The notes beneath the pieces were generated by a model. It saw only the letters and a program-made list of their open reading frames with translations. It did no database searches and was not told the origin of the DNA. Below are positions 35,138 through 42,777 of a stretch of DNA of 64,000 nt, one piece after another; position 1 is the stretch's first letter; every line of letters begins with the position of its first letter. Origin of the DNA: Bacillus paralicheniformis (GTDB lineage: Bacteria; Bacillota; Bacilli; Bacillales; Bacillaceae); NCBI RefSeq assembly GCF_001042485.2, contig NZ_LBMN02000038.1, positions 46,275 to 110,274 of the forward strand. The letters are read 5' to 3'. Position numbers and translations under genes: made by a program.

Positions 35138-36722
35138 TGGCAAGACCCCAAGGCGAAAATAACAGATAAATGCAGGCCATCAGACAAATCACAAGAATAG
35201 AAGCAAGTTTGGCATGCTTCCATGGCCGCAAGTCAACCTTAGCATTTTTCTCAAGCTTGAATTCTGACGGCCTTGGCTTCAATTTTCCGATGAAAAGCAT
35301 CAAAAGGACGGAAAACGGAAACAAAACGGCCAATATATAGAGAAAATGAATATGGCCAAAATAGATTTTTGAGATGGTATACAAAACAATGTGTGCGAAT
35401 ATCGCCCATTTCACGGCAAGCGCCGGCACTTTTTTCGTAAAGAATCCAACAACGACGGCAGCCAATACAGGGACATTGAAAAATCCGAACATTTCCTGTA
35501 AATAATTGTAAAGTCCGGACGGCGCAAACAGAATAAAAGGCGCGATGATAATCGACACCGCGGCAAGGATCACCACAAAGATCCTTCCCGTTTTCACAAG
35601 CTCTTCTTCTTTTGCCTCAGGCTTGAAGATCGGTTTGTACAAATCCAATGTAAACAACGTGATCGTGCTGTTCAGCGAACCGTTAAACGAGCTGAGAATC
35701 GCTCCGAATAAAATCGCGGCAAAGACACCGATAAGTGCAGTCGGCAGCAAATCAACGATCAGCTTAGGGTAAACGGTGTCAGCATTTTCAATATGACCTC
35801 CGTAAAGATGGTAAGCAATAACCCCGGGAAGAACGAGATAAAACACACCGATCGTCTTAAATACACCGGCCAGCAATGCGCCTTTCTGCCCTTCAGCCAA
35901 GTTTTTCGCCCCAAGCGCCCGCTGAACGATCGACTGATTAACAGCCCAATAAAATAAGTTGTTCACAAGCAGTCCCGTAAAAATCGTCGGCCACGGGACT
36001 TCTGCAGCGTTGTCGGCTGTAATGGCATTCAGCTTTTCCTTATGTACACTCGTCAGCTCAGTATAGCCGTTTAAGAGACTGCCGTCGCCGATTGCCATGA
36101 TTCCAAGCACAAAAATAAACAGACCGCCAAGAATTAAACCGGCGCCATAAATGGCATCAGCCGATGCCGCAGCTTTTAGTCCCCCAAAAAATATGTAGCA
36201 GCAGCTTGCGGCCCCGATCACAAGCGAGATGAAAAAAACAGTCGCAAACGTACTGATTCCAAGCGCAGAGGAAATATTAAACACTTGATCGAGAACGAGC
36301 GCCCCGGAGTACAATACGGTTGGCAGAAACGAGGTCGCATATCCCAGAAGCAGGAGAATCGAGACGATTTGCCGCGTTCTTTGATCATAGCGTTTTTCAA
36401 GAAAGTCAGGTATCGTCGTAACCCCAGAACTGAGATACCTCGGTAAAAAAACGAATGCCAGCATAATGAGCGCAAGCGGTGCTGTAACCTCCCAAGCCAT
36501 CGCACTCATCGTTCCCGAATAGCTTTGACCGTTTAACCCTACCATTTGTTCTGTTGACAAATTGGTTAAAAGCAGCGAACTTCCAATATAGAGAGCAGTG
36601 AGACTTCGCCCGCCGAGAAAATAACCGTCTGACGTCTTCAAATTAATATCTTTTGTCCTCAGATAAGAAAAAATAAAAATCCCTGCATTAATCAATAAAA
36701 ATGTCATGATAATCCACAGCAA
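35133..36722 (-). CDS. Sodium:solute symporter (SSS/SLC5 family)
   Basis: 529 aa, 13-14 helices. Family marks: YFLGGRSLTALYIGSSLLLT (Na-site region of helix 1), RYDQRTRQIVSILLLLGY, and the sugar-transporter-like FGAILSSFNGSLNSTITLFTLDLYKP in a helix near the centre (given in two parts by position 330-355). It is closest to the glucose/galactose-type YidK branch; the solute is uncertain. The TTG at 36722 follows a GGAG; an ATG five codons on is the alternative. Single gene. Confidence 0.85.
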   Translation of the reverse strand: MLWIIMTFLLINAGIFIFSYLRTKDINLKTSDGYFLGGRSLTALYIGSSLLLTNLSTEQMVGLNGQSYSGTMSAMAWEVTAPLALIMLAFVFLPRYLSSGVTTIPDFLEKRYDQRTRQIVSILLLLGYATSFLPTVLYSGALVLDQVFNISSALGISTFATVFFISLVIGAASCCYIFFGGLKAAASADAIYGAGLILGGLFIFVLGIMAIGDGSLLNGYTELTSVHKEKLNAITADNAAEVPWPTIFTGLLVNNLFYWAVNQSIVQRALGAKNLAEGQKGALLAGVFKTIGVFYLVLPGVIAYHLYGGHIENADTVYPKLIVDLLPTALIGVFAAILFGAILSSFNGSLNSTITLFTLDLYKPIFKPEAKEEELVKTGRIFVVILAAVSIIIAPFILFAPSGLYNYLQEMFGFFNVPVLAAVVVGFFTKKVPALAVKWAIFAHIVLYTISKIYFGHIHFLYILAVLFPFSVLLMLFIGKLKPRPSEFKLEKNAKVDLRPWKHAKLASILVICLMACIYLLFSPWGLAK

Positions 36723-36830
36723 TACTCCTACATCTCCTTTTCTAAATCAGCTGATATGTACATATCTATTGAACTACCCATTTGCCAATCTAAAAAAACA
36801 TCTAAATCGAAAAAAAGATGCAGAAAACAG

Positions 36831-36864
36831 AAAAAAGACACTGATCATCTCCATGGTCAGTGTC
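36831..36864 (-). terminator. Terminator of yocH
   Basis: Minus strand GACACTGA-N12-TCAGTGTC followed by TTTTTTC. Confidence 0.85.
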
Positions 36865-36882
36865 CATCAATGGTAAAACTTC

Positions 36883-37692
36883 TTATTTTAAAACTTTTAC
36901 TTTAACCGTTTTAACGCCCCAGTTTTTTGCCGCGGATTTGCTTGGAACAAATACGTCGATTTTGTTCCCTTTGATCGCACCGCCGGTGTCGGCAGCAGTC
37001 GCTTCTCCGTAGCCTTCAACATACACCTTGGATCCAAGCGGAATCACGTTTGGATCCACCGCAATAATCTTGGCGTTTTTATTGGCGTTCAGATCAAAAC
37101 CCGTAGCTGTCACGCCTGTCATTCCGCCGTCATTGGCAGTGTATGCCGTTGCGGTAACCGTCAGTTCTTTTGCAGCGCTTTGAGAGCTTTGAGATTTGTT
37201 TGAACGGGAAGCCGTTTCTTTTTCCTGCTTAGGTGCAGGCGCAGCTTTCTCAACTTTCGCTTCTTTTTGTACGGCAGGCTTTGTTTCCGCAGGCTGCGCC
37301 GCAGCAGCTTGAACCGTCGCCTGTCCGTCAACAGTTATGGATGTATTCGGGTAAATGATATCTGATTTTATGTTGTTCCAATTTTTAAGGTCGTTCACGG
37401 AAACGCCGAATTGTTGAGCGATTTTCCAGAGAGTGTCTCCCTTTTTAATGGTATATTGTTTCTTTTCTTCTGTCTGTTTTTCAGAAACGTTCAGCTTTTG
37501 TCCTGGAATAATCAGGTCTGAGGAAAGCTGATTCCATTCTTTTAAGTCCTGCAGATTTACCCCTTGTTTTTGCGAGATTCCCCAAAGGGTGTCACCTTTT
37601 TGGACTGTTACTTCTTTTGCAGAGGCACTCGCTCCGAATGCAGTTGAAGATAGTGCTGCAACTGCAACAAAGGACATAAACGTCTTCTTCAT
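36883..37692 (-). CDS. yocH: Cell-wall hydrolase YocH (two LysM domains plus 3D domain)
   Basis: 269-aa secreted protein. Signal peptide cleaved after about Ala25 (GASASAKE). Two LysM repeats (about 27-70 and 78-122; both begin VQKGDTLW / IKKGDTLW), an Ala/Glu/Lys linker, and a C-terminal 3D domain (TAYTANDGGMTGVTATG, conserved Asp triad in AADTGGAIKGNKIDVFVP) resembling MltA-type lytic enzymes. B. subtilis YocH is a WalRK-controlled autolysin. Upstream DNA has one clear TGTAAT half-site but no obvious second, so WalR control is only possible here. Confidence 0.9.
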   Translation of the reverse strand: MKKTFMSFVAVAALSSTAFGASASAKEVTVQKGDTLWGISQKQGVNLQDLKEWNQLSSDLIIPGQKLNVSEKQTEEKKQYTIKKGDTLWKIAQQFGVSVNDLKNWNNIKSDIIYPNTSITVDGQATVQAAAAQPAETKPAVQKEAKVEKAAPAPKQEKETASRSNKSQSSQSAAKELTVTATAYTANDGGMTGVTATGFDLNANKNAKIIAVDPNVIPLGSKVYVEGYGEATAADTGGAIKGNKIDVFVPSKSAAKNWGVKTVKVKVLK

Positions 37693-37707
37693 AAGTAAAT
37701 CCTCCCT

Positions 37708-37734
37708 TGTTAGCTTTTTATTGTCCGGCTAACA
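37708..37734 (-). promoter_or_regulatory. 5'-UTR hairpin before yocH
   Basis: TGTTAGC / GCTAACA with a 13-nt loop ends 6-8 nt before the RBS AGGGAGG. It may protect the mRNA 5' part or tune translation. Confidence 0.5.
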
Positions 37735-37928
37735 GGAGCAATCGTAACATATGAAAATGTCAAATCAATAACAAAACAATTTGTTTTTGATTACAGTTAT
37801 TTTACGAGGAGGATTTTCAGCCGTCCAAAAATCGGCATAAATTCAGGTGTATCAAGGGTTCCAATCTTTTTTTATCTGCAATAGGAGATTTACTAAAAAA
37901 ACTTTTTACATATGATGTTTTTGGGTTT

Positions 37929-39710
37929 TTATGCTTCTTTCTCAGTTTTATAGGCTTGAAGCTCCTGTAGAAATACAGCGCCGTATTTTACTCTTTTTTG
38001 TTCTCCCACTCCTTTGACTGACAAAAGTTCTTCGTCTGTCAGGGGAACTTTCCCGCTCATTTCCCGCAGCGTTTCGTCAGAGAATATGACAAAAGGAGGC
38101 ACGCCTTGTTCCTGGGCAAGCTTTCTGCGCAGCGCTCTTAACCGTTCAAACAATTCGTCATCTTTAACAATTTGACTTGTCTGCATTTTTTCTTTGCGCA
38201 TCACCGCTTCCCGGCCGAGCAAAACGTTTCGCCCCTTGTTGGCGACAAAGAGAACGGGATATGTTCCGTCGGACATCTGGATGTACTCATCTGCGATTAA
38301 AAACTCTATAAAATCGCTGATGTCGGCAATAGACCGGTTCTTTAAAATTCCGTAAGTCGATAATTGCTGGAAGCCGTTTTCGGTCACTTTCTTATTTTTC
38401 GAACCTGCCAGAACTTGCGCCACCATGGTTTTTCCGAACCTTTCTCCCATGCGGATGATGCAGGACAGTACCATCTGTGCTTCCTTCGTCACATCGGTGA
38501 TGCTTCGGGTGTCGAGACAGCTGCTGCACCTGCCGCAGTCTTCAGTCGAAACTTCGCCAAAATAAGAAAGAATAAACCGCTCAAGACAGCCTTCAGTATG
38601 GCAAAAATCAACCATTTGCCTCAGCTTTTTCACGTCTTGCGCCCGAATGTCTTCATCTTCTGTCGACTGTTCGATTAAAAACCGCTGAAGCCGGATGTCC
38701 TGAGGAGAAAATAGCAGGATACACTCGCTGTCAAGACCGTCGCGTCCGGCTCGTCCTGCTTCTTGATAATAGCTCTCCATGTTCTTTGGAATTTGAGCAT
38801 GAATCACATAGCGGATATTGGATTTATCGATGCCCATTCCGAATGCTGAGGTCGCTGTCATCACACTGATCTCGTCATTTAAAAAGAGATCCTGCTGCCG
38901 GTCCCTTTCTTCATCATTCATCCCGCCGTGATAGCACCCGGCCGCAATTCCTTTTTGAGACAGGCGGCTTGATATTCTTTCGGCTTCCTTTCTTGTCGCT
39001 GTATAAATAATTCCCGCCTCTGAGCGGTTTTTCTCCACATATGATTCGATAAAACGATCCTTGTTTTCGCCTTTTAAAATTTTAAACGTCAAATTATCCC
39101 GTGAAAAACCGGTGAAAACCGTGCTCTCTTTTTCGATCCCGAGCTGTGTGCAAATATCCTCATGAACCTCGGGCGTTGCGGTAGCCGTCAATGCCAATAC
39201 GACCGGACGGGTGCCGAGGCTATTTAAAAAGCTTTCAATATGTCTGTAGCTCGGCCTGAAATCGTGGCCCCACTGTGAAATGCAGTGAGCTTCATCAATC
39301 GCTGTCAGCGGGATATGAATGCGGGAAAGCACGCGAATAAAATCGGGAGACGTCAGCCGCTCAGGTGTGACATAAAACAGCTTGTAGCCGCCTTCCTTTA
39401 AAACGGAAAGCCGCTCAGCGATTTCGCCATGGCCTAAAGAACTGTTCACGTACGCAGCTTGAATTCCAAGCTGATTTAACGCATCCACCTGGTCCTTCAT
39501 CAAGGAAATTAAAGGAGAGATCACAATGGTTGTCCCCTCCATAAGGAGCGCGGGAATTTGGTAGCAGATTGATTTCCCTCCGCCCGTAGGCATAATGCAT
39601 GCTGTATCCCGTTTTTCAGAAACAACCGATTGAATGGCTTTCTTCTGACCCGGACGCAGTGAAGGATAGCCATAATAGTGCTGCAATAAAGCTTCAGCTT
39701 TCTCTAGCAT
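37929..39710 (-). CDS. recQ: ATP-dependent DNA helicase RecQ
   Basis: 593 aa. Superfamily 2 helicase motifs: [16 protein letters not shown] (Walker A), [18 protein letters not shown] (DEAH), [10 protein letters not shown], then helicase C-terminal [12 protein letters not shown]; zinc-binding RQC cysteines ([17 protein letters not shown]) and a C-terminal HRDC domain (about 510-585). Closest to B. subtilis YocI/RecQ (591 aa), which starts ML like the ATG at 39710. The longer frame to 39755 has a poorer start. Works in recombination and fork repair. Confidence 0.93.
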   Translation of the reverse strand: MLEKAEALLQHYYGYPSLRPGQKKAIQSVVSEKRDTACIMPTGGGKSICYQIPALLMEGTTIVISPLISLMKDQVDALNQLGIQAAYVNSSLGHGEIAERLSVLKEGGYKLFYVTPERLTSPDFIRVLSRIHIPLTAIDEAHCISQWGHDFRPSYRHIESFLNSLGTRPVVLALTATATPEVHEDICTQLGIEKESTVFTGFSRDNLTFKILKGENKDRFIESYVEKNRSEAGIIYTATRKEAERISSRLSQKGIAAGCYHGGMNDEERDRQQDLFLNDEISVMTATSAFGMGIDKSNIRYVIHAQIPKNMESYYQEAGRAGRDGLDSECILLFSPQDIRLQRFLIEQSTEDEDIRAQDVKKLRQMVDFCHTEGCLERFILSYFGEVSTEDCGRCSSCLDTRSITDVTKEAQMVLSCIIRMGERFGKTMVAQVLAGSKNKKVTENGFQQLSTYGILKNRSIADISDFIEFLIADEYIQMSDGTYPVLFVANKGRNVLLGREAVMRKEKMQTSQIVKDDELFERLRALRRKLAQEQGVPPFVIFSDETLREMSGKVPLTDEELLSVKGVGEQKRVKYGAVFLQELQAYKTEKEA

Positions 39711-39893
39711 ATAAATGAAACCCTCTCTTATCATAAACTTCTTCCTGTCCACCATGATATCATATTTAAACCGGCAATCAGCCTCTCTCCGTAAAATCGT
39801 CTACTCGATAAAGAAAATTCATTTTTAGCTCAAATACAAAAAACTCCGGCGATGATGTAAAGCGTCAGAGTATCAAATGAATCGTTTCGCCTT

Positions 39894-40418
39894 TCATTTA
39901 ATCGCAGTTTGTTGTTCAGCTAATAATTGCAAACGCTTCGCTTCCTCCAAGCAAAGTGTTTTGTATGCCAGGGCTCCGGTAATGCTCGCTCTGTCCGATG
40001 CATCCCGACGCAGAGCGGAAAGCTCTGAAAGCACAGATGCCGCGTCGTCTTGTATCATTCCGCGGTCATGCAGCATTTGAATCAATTCATCGCCTTCAAG
40101 GCGGATCGCATTTTGATCAAATGTCGAGGCTGTTTCCCGCAGAACATTGTGAACATCAGACCAAGCGCTTTCGATCATGTTCTCCCCTGCCGGCGCTGAC
40201 CGTACAGATGTCAGTCCCGATAACCTTTTTTCCCGTACGGAGACGAGCTTCTGAAGCCTTTTGTCAAACTCCAATTCAAAGTCCTTGTATTTCAGTTTGA
40301 TCAATTCCTTCATCCGTTCAGACAAAGGTTCCTTTAACAGCAAAACGCACATCATCAAAGTAGCTGGCCATGCCAATGATTGAACCGTCGCAGAAACAAA
40401 TTCAAGCCAATCCATAAA
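39894..40418 (-). CDS. Membrane-anchored coiled-coil protein
   Basis: 174 aa with one N-terminal helix (about 10-32, LAWPATLMMCVLLLKEP) and a long cytosolic helical part (RMKELIKLKYKDFELEFDKR), then a globular helical end. Start ATG 40418 with RBS CGGAGG; the longer frame overlaps the divergent small gene and is rejected. No family known to me; similar one-helix proteins occur widely in Firmicutes. Confidence 0.7.
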   Translation of the reverse strand, partial: FMDWLEFVSATVQSLAWPATLMMCVLLLKEPLSERMKELIKLKYKDFELEFDKRLQKLVSVREKRLSGLTSVRSAPAGENMIESAWSDVHNVLRETASTFDQNAIRLEGDELIQMLHDRGMIQDDAASVLSELSALRRDASDRASITGALAYKTLCLEEAKRLQLLAEQQTAIK

Positions 40419-40515
40419 ATCAGCCTCCGTTTCAAAAGGAAAGTTGTTTTGTGAAAGACCAGGTGGTAATGTTGAATCGAAAGGAAAATTTTGTGCAAAA
40501 GGGGTGTGGTTTACC

Positions 40516-40650
40516 ATGTGGATCATCATCATATTGATGATCATATTGATCGGATTTGCAGGAAACATTGTTGCCATGTTGCGAACGATTGTCAAGCAGA
40601 ATGATAGAATCATCAGCCTCTTCGAGAATGAAATCAACAAAAAACATTAG
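40516..40650 (+). CDS. Small single-helix membrane protein
   Basis: 44 aa, MWIIIILMIILIGFAGNIVA then TIVKQNDRIISLFENEI: one N-terminal helix and a charged helical tail. RBS AAGGGGTG. It is divergent from the coiled-coil protein with only 97 nt between the starts, so the two may form a membrane pair. Unknown function. Confidence 0.65.
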   Translation: MWIIIILMIILIGFAGNIVAMLRTIVKQNDRIISLFENEINKKH

Positions 40651-40833
40651 ACAAATGCTCAGGAAGTGAAGAATCGCGGAAGATACAAAACAGCCCCTCT
40701 CCTTATTCGAAGACAAACAAGGAACCGGTCAGTGGCAGTATTGAGAGACGGCTTCTTTTTCATGGTGTTTAAGATGCCGCTGGGATCGGTTTACAACTAT
40801 ATTAAATTGAATATTCTGATTAGTAAATATGAG

Positions 40834-40860
40834 TAAAGTCCTCACCTCTCTAACCGATAC
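40834..40860 (+). promoter_or_regulatory. Sigma-D promoter of the YjfB-like gene
   Basis: TAAA (40834-40837), 15 nt, ACCGATAC (40853-40860) against TAAA-N15-GCCGATAT. Confidence 0.75.
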
Positions 40861-40879
40861 ACATGTTAAGGAGGTGGTT

Positions 40880-41056
40880 ATGTTGGATATTGCTGTTTTA
40901 TCAATGGCCATGAGTCAGGCCGCTCTTTATCAAAACGTGCAAATGTCGCTGACAAAGACGGCTTTGGACACCGCCGAACAAAGCGCACAGCAGCTCGTTG
41001 ACATGGTTCAGGCGCCACATCCCGTTTCAGGACATCATATTGACCTGAAAGGTTAA
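40880..41056 (+). CDS. YjfB-family putative motility protein
   Basis: 58 aa, YjfB family (PF14070 type): MLDIAVLSMAMSQAALYQNV with later QSAQQLVDMVQAP. RBS AAGGAGG precedes the ATG. Its sigma-D promoter fits the suggested motility link. It ends before a strong terminator and 125 nt from tRNA-Arg. Confidence 0.82.
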   Translation: MLDIAVLSMAMSQAALYQNVQMSLTKTALDTAEQSAQQLVDMVQAPHPVSGHHIDLKG

Positions 41057-41060
41057 GGCC

Positions 41061-41106
41061 AAAACATACATTCAGCAGGCTGCAAAGTCTGCCGGATGTA
41101 TGTTTT
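41061..41106 (+). terminator. Terminator of the YjfB-like gene
   Basis: AAAACATACAT / ATGTATGTTTT arms with an inner GCAG / CTGC stem. Confidence 0.85.
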
Positions 41107-41181
41107 CCCGAAGAAATTTTTTAAAAAAACCGCTGCAACCTCTTTATTTTTTCTGATTTTTGCACTATAATATTGTTCTGT

Positions 41182-41255
41182 GTCCCAGTAGCTCAGGTGG
41201 ATAGAGCAACAGCCTCCTAAGCTGTGTGTCGGGAGTTCGAATCTCTCCTGGGACG
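41182..41255 (+). tRNA. tRNA-Arg (anticodon CCT)
   Basis: Cloverleaf can be folded by eye: acceptor GTCCCAG / CTGGGAC, D stem GCTC / GAGC, anticodon stem ACAGC / GCTGT with loop CTCCTAA (anticodon CCT, reads AGG), T stem GGGAG / CTCTC with TTCGAAT loop, discriminator G; CCA not encoded. A -10 TATAAT lies at 41166-41171. The T-arm has one G-T pair. Confidence 0.95.
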
Positions 41256-41266
41256 TTTTAAATGAG

Positions 41267-41305
41267 AAGAGGCAAACCCTTGGTGCGTAAGGGTTTGCCT
41301 CTTTT
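41267..41305 (+). terminator. Terminator of tRNA-Arg
   Basis: Perfect 15-bp arms AAGAGGCAAACCCTT / AAGGGTTTGCCTCTT followed by TTG. Confidence 0.93.
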
Positions 41306-41377
41306 GTTAATGGCCGTGTTGTTGTTGCTTTAAAATAAAGTTGATTAAAATCATCATGAGAACCCATATATTATAGA

Positions 41378-41419
41378 AAGAACCCGTTTTGAAAAAAAGT
41401 TTGATCAAAACGGATTCTT
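41378..41419 (-). terminator. Hairpin downstream of the MmcQ/YjbR gene
   Basis: Minus strand AAGAA-T-CCGTTTTG / CAAAACGG-G-TTCTT with one mismatch; T-rich loop. Between the gene end (41500) and the tRNA terminator. Confidence 0.6.
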
Positions 41420-41499
41420 ATCCAACGAATTTAAGTTTCGGTTTTATAAAAAAGTTTGAACATTTTCTGGTTCCTTTTGCGATACGATCATTTCATGAT

Positions 41500-41856
41500 T
41501 TACTTGGTTAAATTAAAGCTTTGCTCAATTAAGTTATAAACTTCTTCTTCTGAATCTATACGTTCTAAAACAAGTGATATCCAATTTTCCTTATCCATAT
41601 GATATCCAGGTAAAATGCTCTTTCCATTTCTTAAACTGCCGCTTATTTCGGGAGGGCATTTTAAATTCAGAATATCTATTTCGTCATTTCCATCTAAGCC
41701 TAACTTTTCTAGAAGAACATTCATTACAAGACCATACCATTTTTCGTTAGATTCATGTCTTAAAGCGGCATAGTATGGAAATTTTTGAAATGGGTAATCT
41801 GGCAATGTACCGAATTTTTCTTTGACATGCTTAAAGATATCTTCTCTTGTTAACAT
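41500..41856 (-). CDS. MmcQ/YjbR-family protein, possible orphan immunity protein
   Basis: 118 aa, YjbR/MmcQ family (DUF419, CyaY-like fold). Landmarks: FPYYAALRHESNEKWYGLVM, LNLKCPPE and LPGYHMDKENWISLVL. RBS GGAGG lies in the last codons of the toxin remnant, so the gene is 6 nt after that remnant's stop. The position behind a toxin 3' end is that of immunity genes in LXG modules, hence the guess; as a family YjbR proteins are also found alone. Confidence 0.75.
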   Translation of the reverse strand: MLTREDIFKHVKEKFGTLPDYPFQKFPYYAALRHESNEKWYGLVMNVLLEKLGLDGNDEIDILNLKCPPEISGSLRNGKSILPGYHMDKENWISLVLERIDSEEEVYNLIEQSFNLTK

Positions 41857-41862
41857 ACTGAA

Positions 41863-42182
41863 TCATTCCTCCAACAACTTAAATAGATTTTCGGCAATTG
41901 CCGATCCAGATGGGACAATGGTGAATTTTTTGAAGTCATGATGTGAAGGAGACATGTTTCTCCTGTAACGGGATTAACACCCTCAGTGGCTTTCTTGTAA
42001 TCATAATATCCGGTGATGTTTCCTGCAAATGTGCTGCCTGCATCCAACACTTTTTCATACCACTCCCGCTCGCAAGATCTTCCTGTTTTTTGAGTGAACT
42101 CTTTTTGCTTCGATTTCATATTGATTAGCCGGCTGCCTCGTATTTGATCATTTTTAACTAGTTCATGAGATCTTTTCACCAA
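41863..42182 (-). pseudogene. Decayed polymorphic (LXG-type) toxin, middle and C-terminal remnant
   Basis: About 105 codons in two frames. The first frame contains GSTFAGNITGYYDYKKATEGV followed by NPVTGE, a segment common in the pre-toxin (PT-TG) region of Bacillus LXG toxins. After an internal deletion the second frame (from about 41935) reads TIVPSGSAIAENLFKLLEE and stops at 41863, a plausible toxin C-terminus. The N-terminal LXG domain is missing. A toxin followed at once by an intact candidate immunity gene. Confidence 0.65.
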
Positions 42183-42211
42183 AAACCCGAGCTGGCAACA
42201 GCCGGCTCGGG
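42181..42211 (-). terminator. Terminator of yjgCD
   Basis: Minus strand CCCGAGCCGGC-TGTT-GCCAGCTCGGG followed by TTTTTGG. Confidence 0.88.
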
Positions 42212-42216
42212 CGGGG

Positions 42217-42777
42217 TCAATCCCTCTTATTCATTCCTCTTTTCTCTCGGGGTTCCTGATGATGTTTTTGGTGCTCCGGAGGCTGAGTCGTGCGTTCCAG
42301 CTCCTCTGTATCTTGTCCCATTCCTTTTAAAAAGGAGAATAGCAGTGTAACTGCTTTGTTGATTTCCGGGTCTTTGAGTGAGCGGATGACATCAAAATAA
42401 CCTGTTTTCTCTTCGCTGTCCTTTTGTTCCACCGCGTTTGCCACCCCCGCATTCACTTTCAAAATGAGAGGTTCCAGCTGTTTCACGTCTAACATGCCGA
42501 GCGTCCCAAACAGAAGAAGCAGATTTTTAAGCGTGTTGGCCGTTTCCTCTGTATCTGCCTTTTTCACTAAGATGTCCAGAACTTTATCTCCTTGGCCAAA
42601 AAGGCCGCGGAGCATTGGCAAAACACCGCGCTCGTTCATGTGCCTAATCATATGCAGCGTTTCAAGAATGGCTTCCTTATTTTCGACTAATGCATCTTCT
42701 ATTTCTTTCATATCACGCTTTCTCTGATCCTCTTCGGTTATCTCGTTTTTCTGAATTCGTTTAATCGCTTTAGCCAT
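42217..42777 (-). CDS. yjgD: DUF1641 protein YjgD
   Basis: 186 aa, same size as B. subtilis YjgD. Helical DUF1641 domain ([37 protein letters not shown]). It is always paired with YjgC-type formate dehydrogenases (the yjgCD and yrhED pairs), as here, where it overlaps the yjgC stop by 8 nt. Probably an assembly or accessory subunit. Start ATG 42777 has RBS GGGGG. Confidence 0.9.
   Translation of the reverse strand: MAKAIKRIQKNEITEEDQRKRDMKEIEDALVENKEAILETLHMIRHMNERGVLPMLRGLFGQGDKVLDILVKKADTEETANTLKNLLLLFGTLGMLDVKQLEPLILKVNAGVANAVEQKDSEEKTGYFDVIRSLKDPEINKAVTLLFSFLKGMGQDTEELERTTQPPEHQKHHQEPREKRGMNKRD

Noticed and set aside
37740..37830. WalR binding site before yocH
   Set aside because: Only one clear TGTAAT hexamer; the second at 11-nt spacing is missing.
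40419..40640. N-terminal extension of the membrane coiled-coil gene
   Set aside because: It crosses the divergent 44-aa gene and has a strange Met/Asn-rich composition; RBS supports 40418.
41053..41367. 104-codon frame on the minus strand
   Set aside because: It runs antisense through the tRNA-Arg gene and both flanking terminators.
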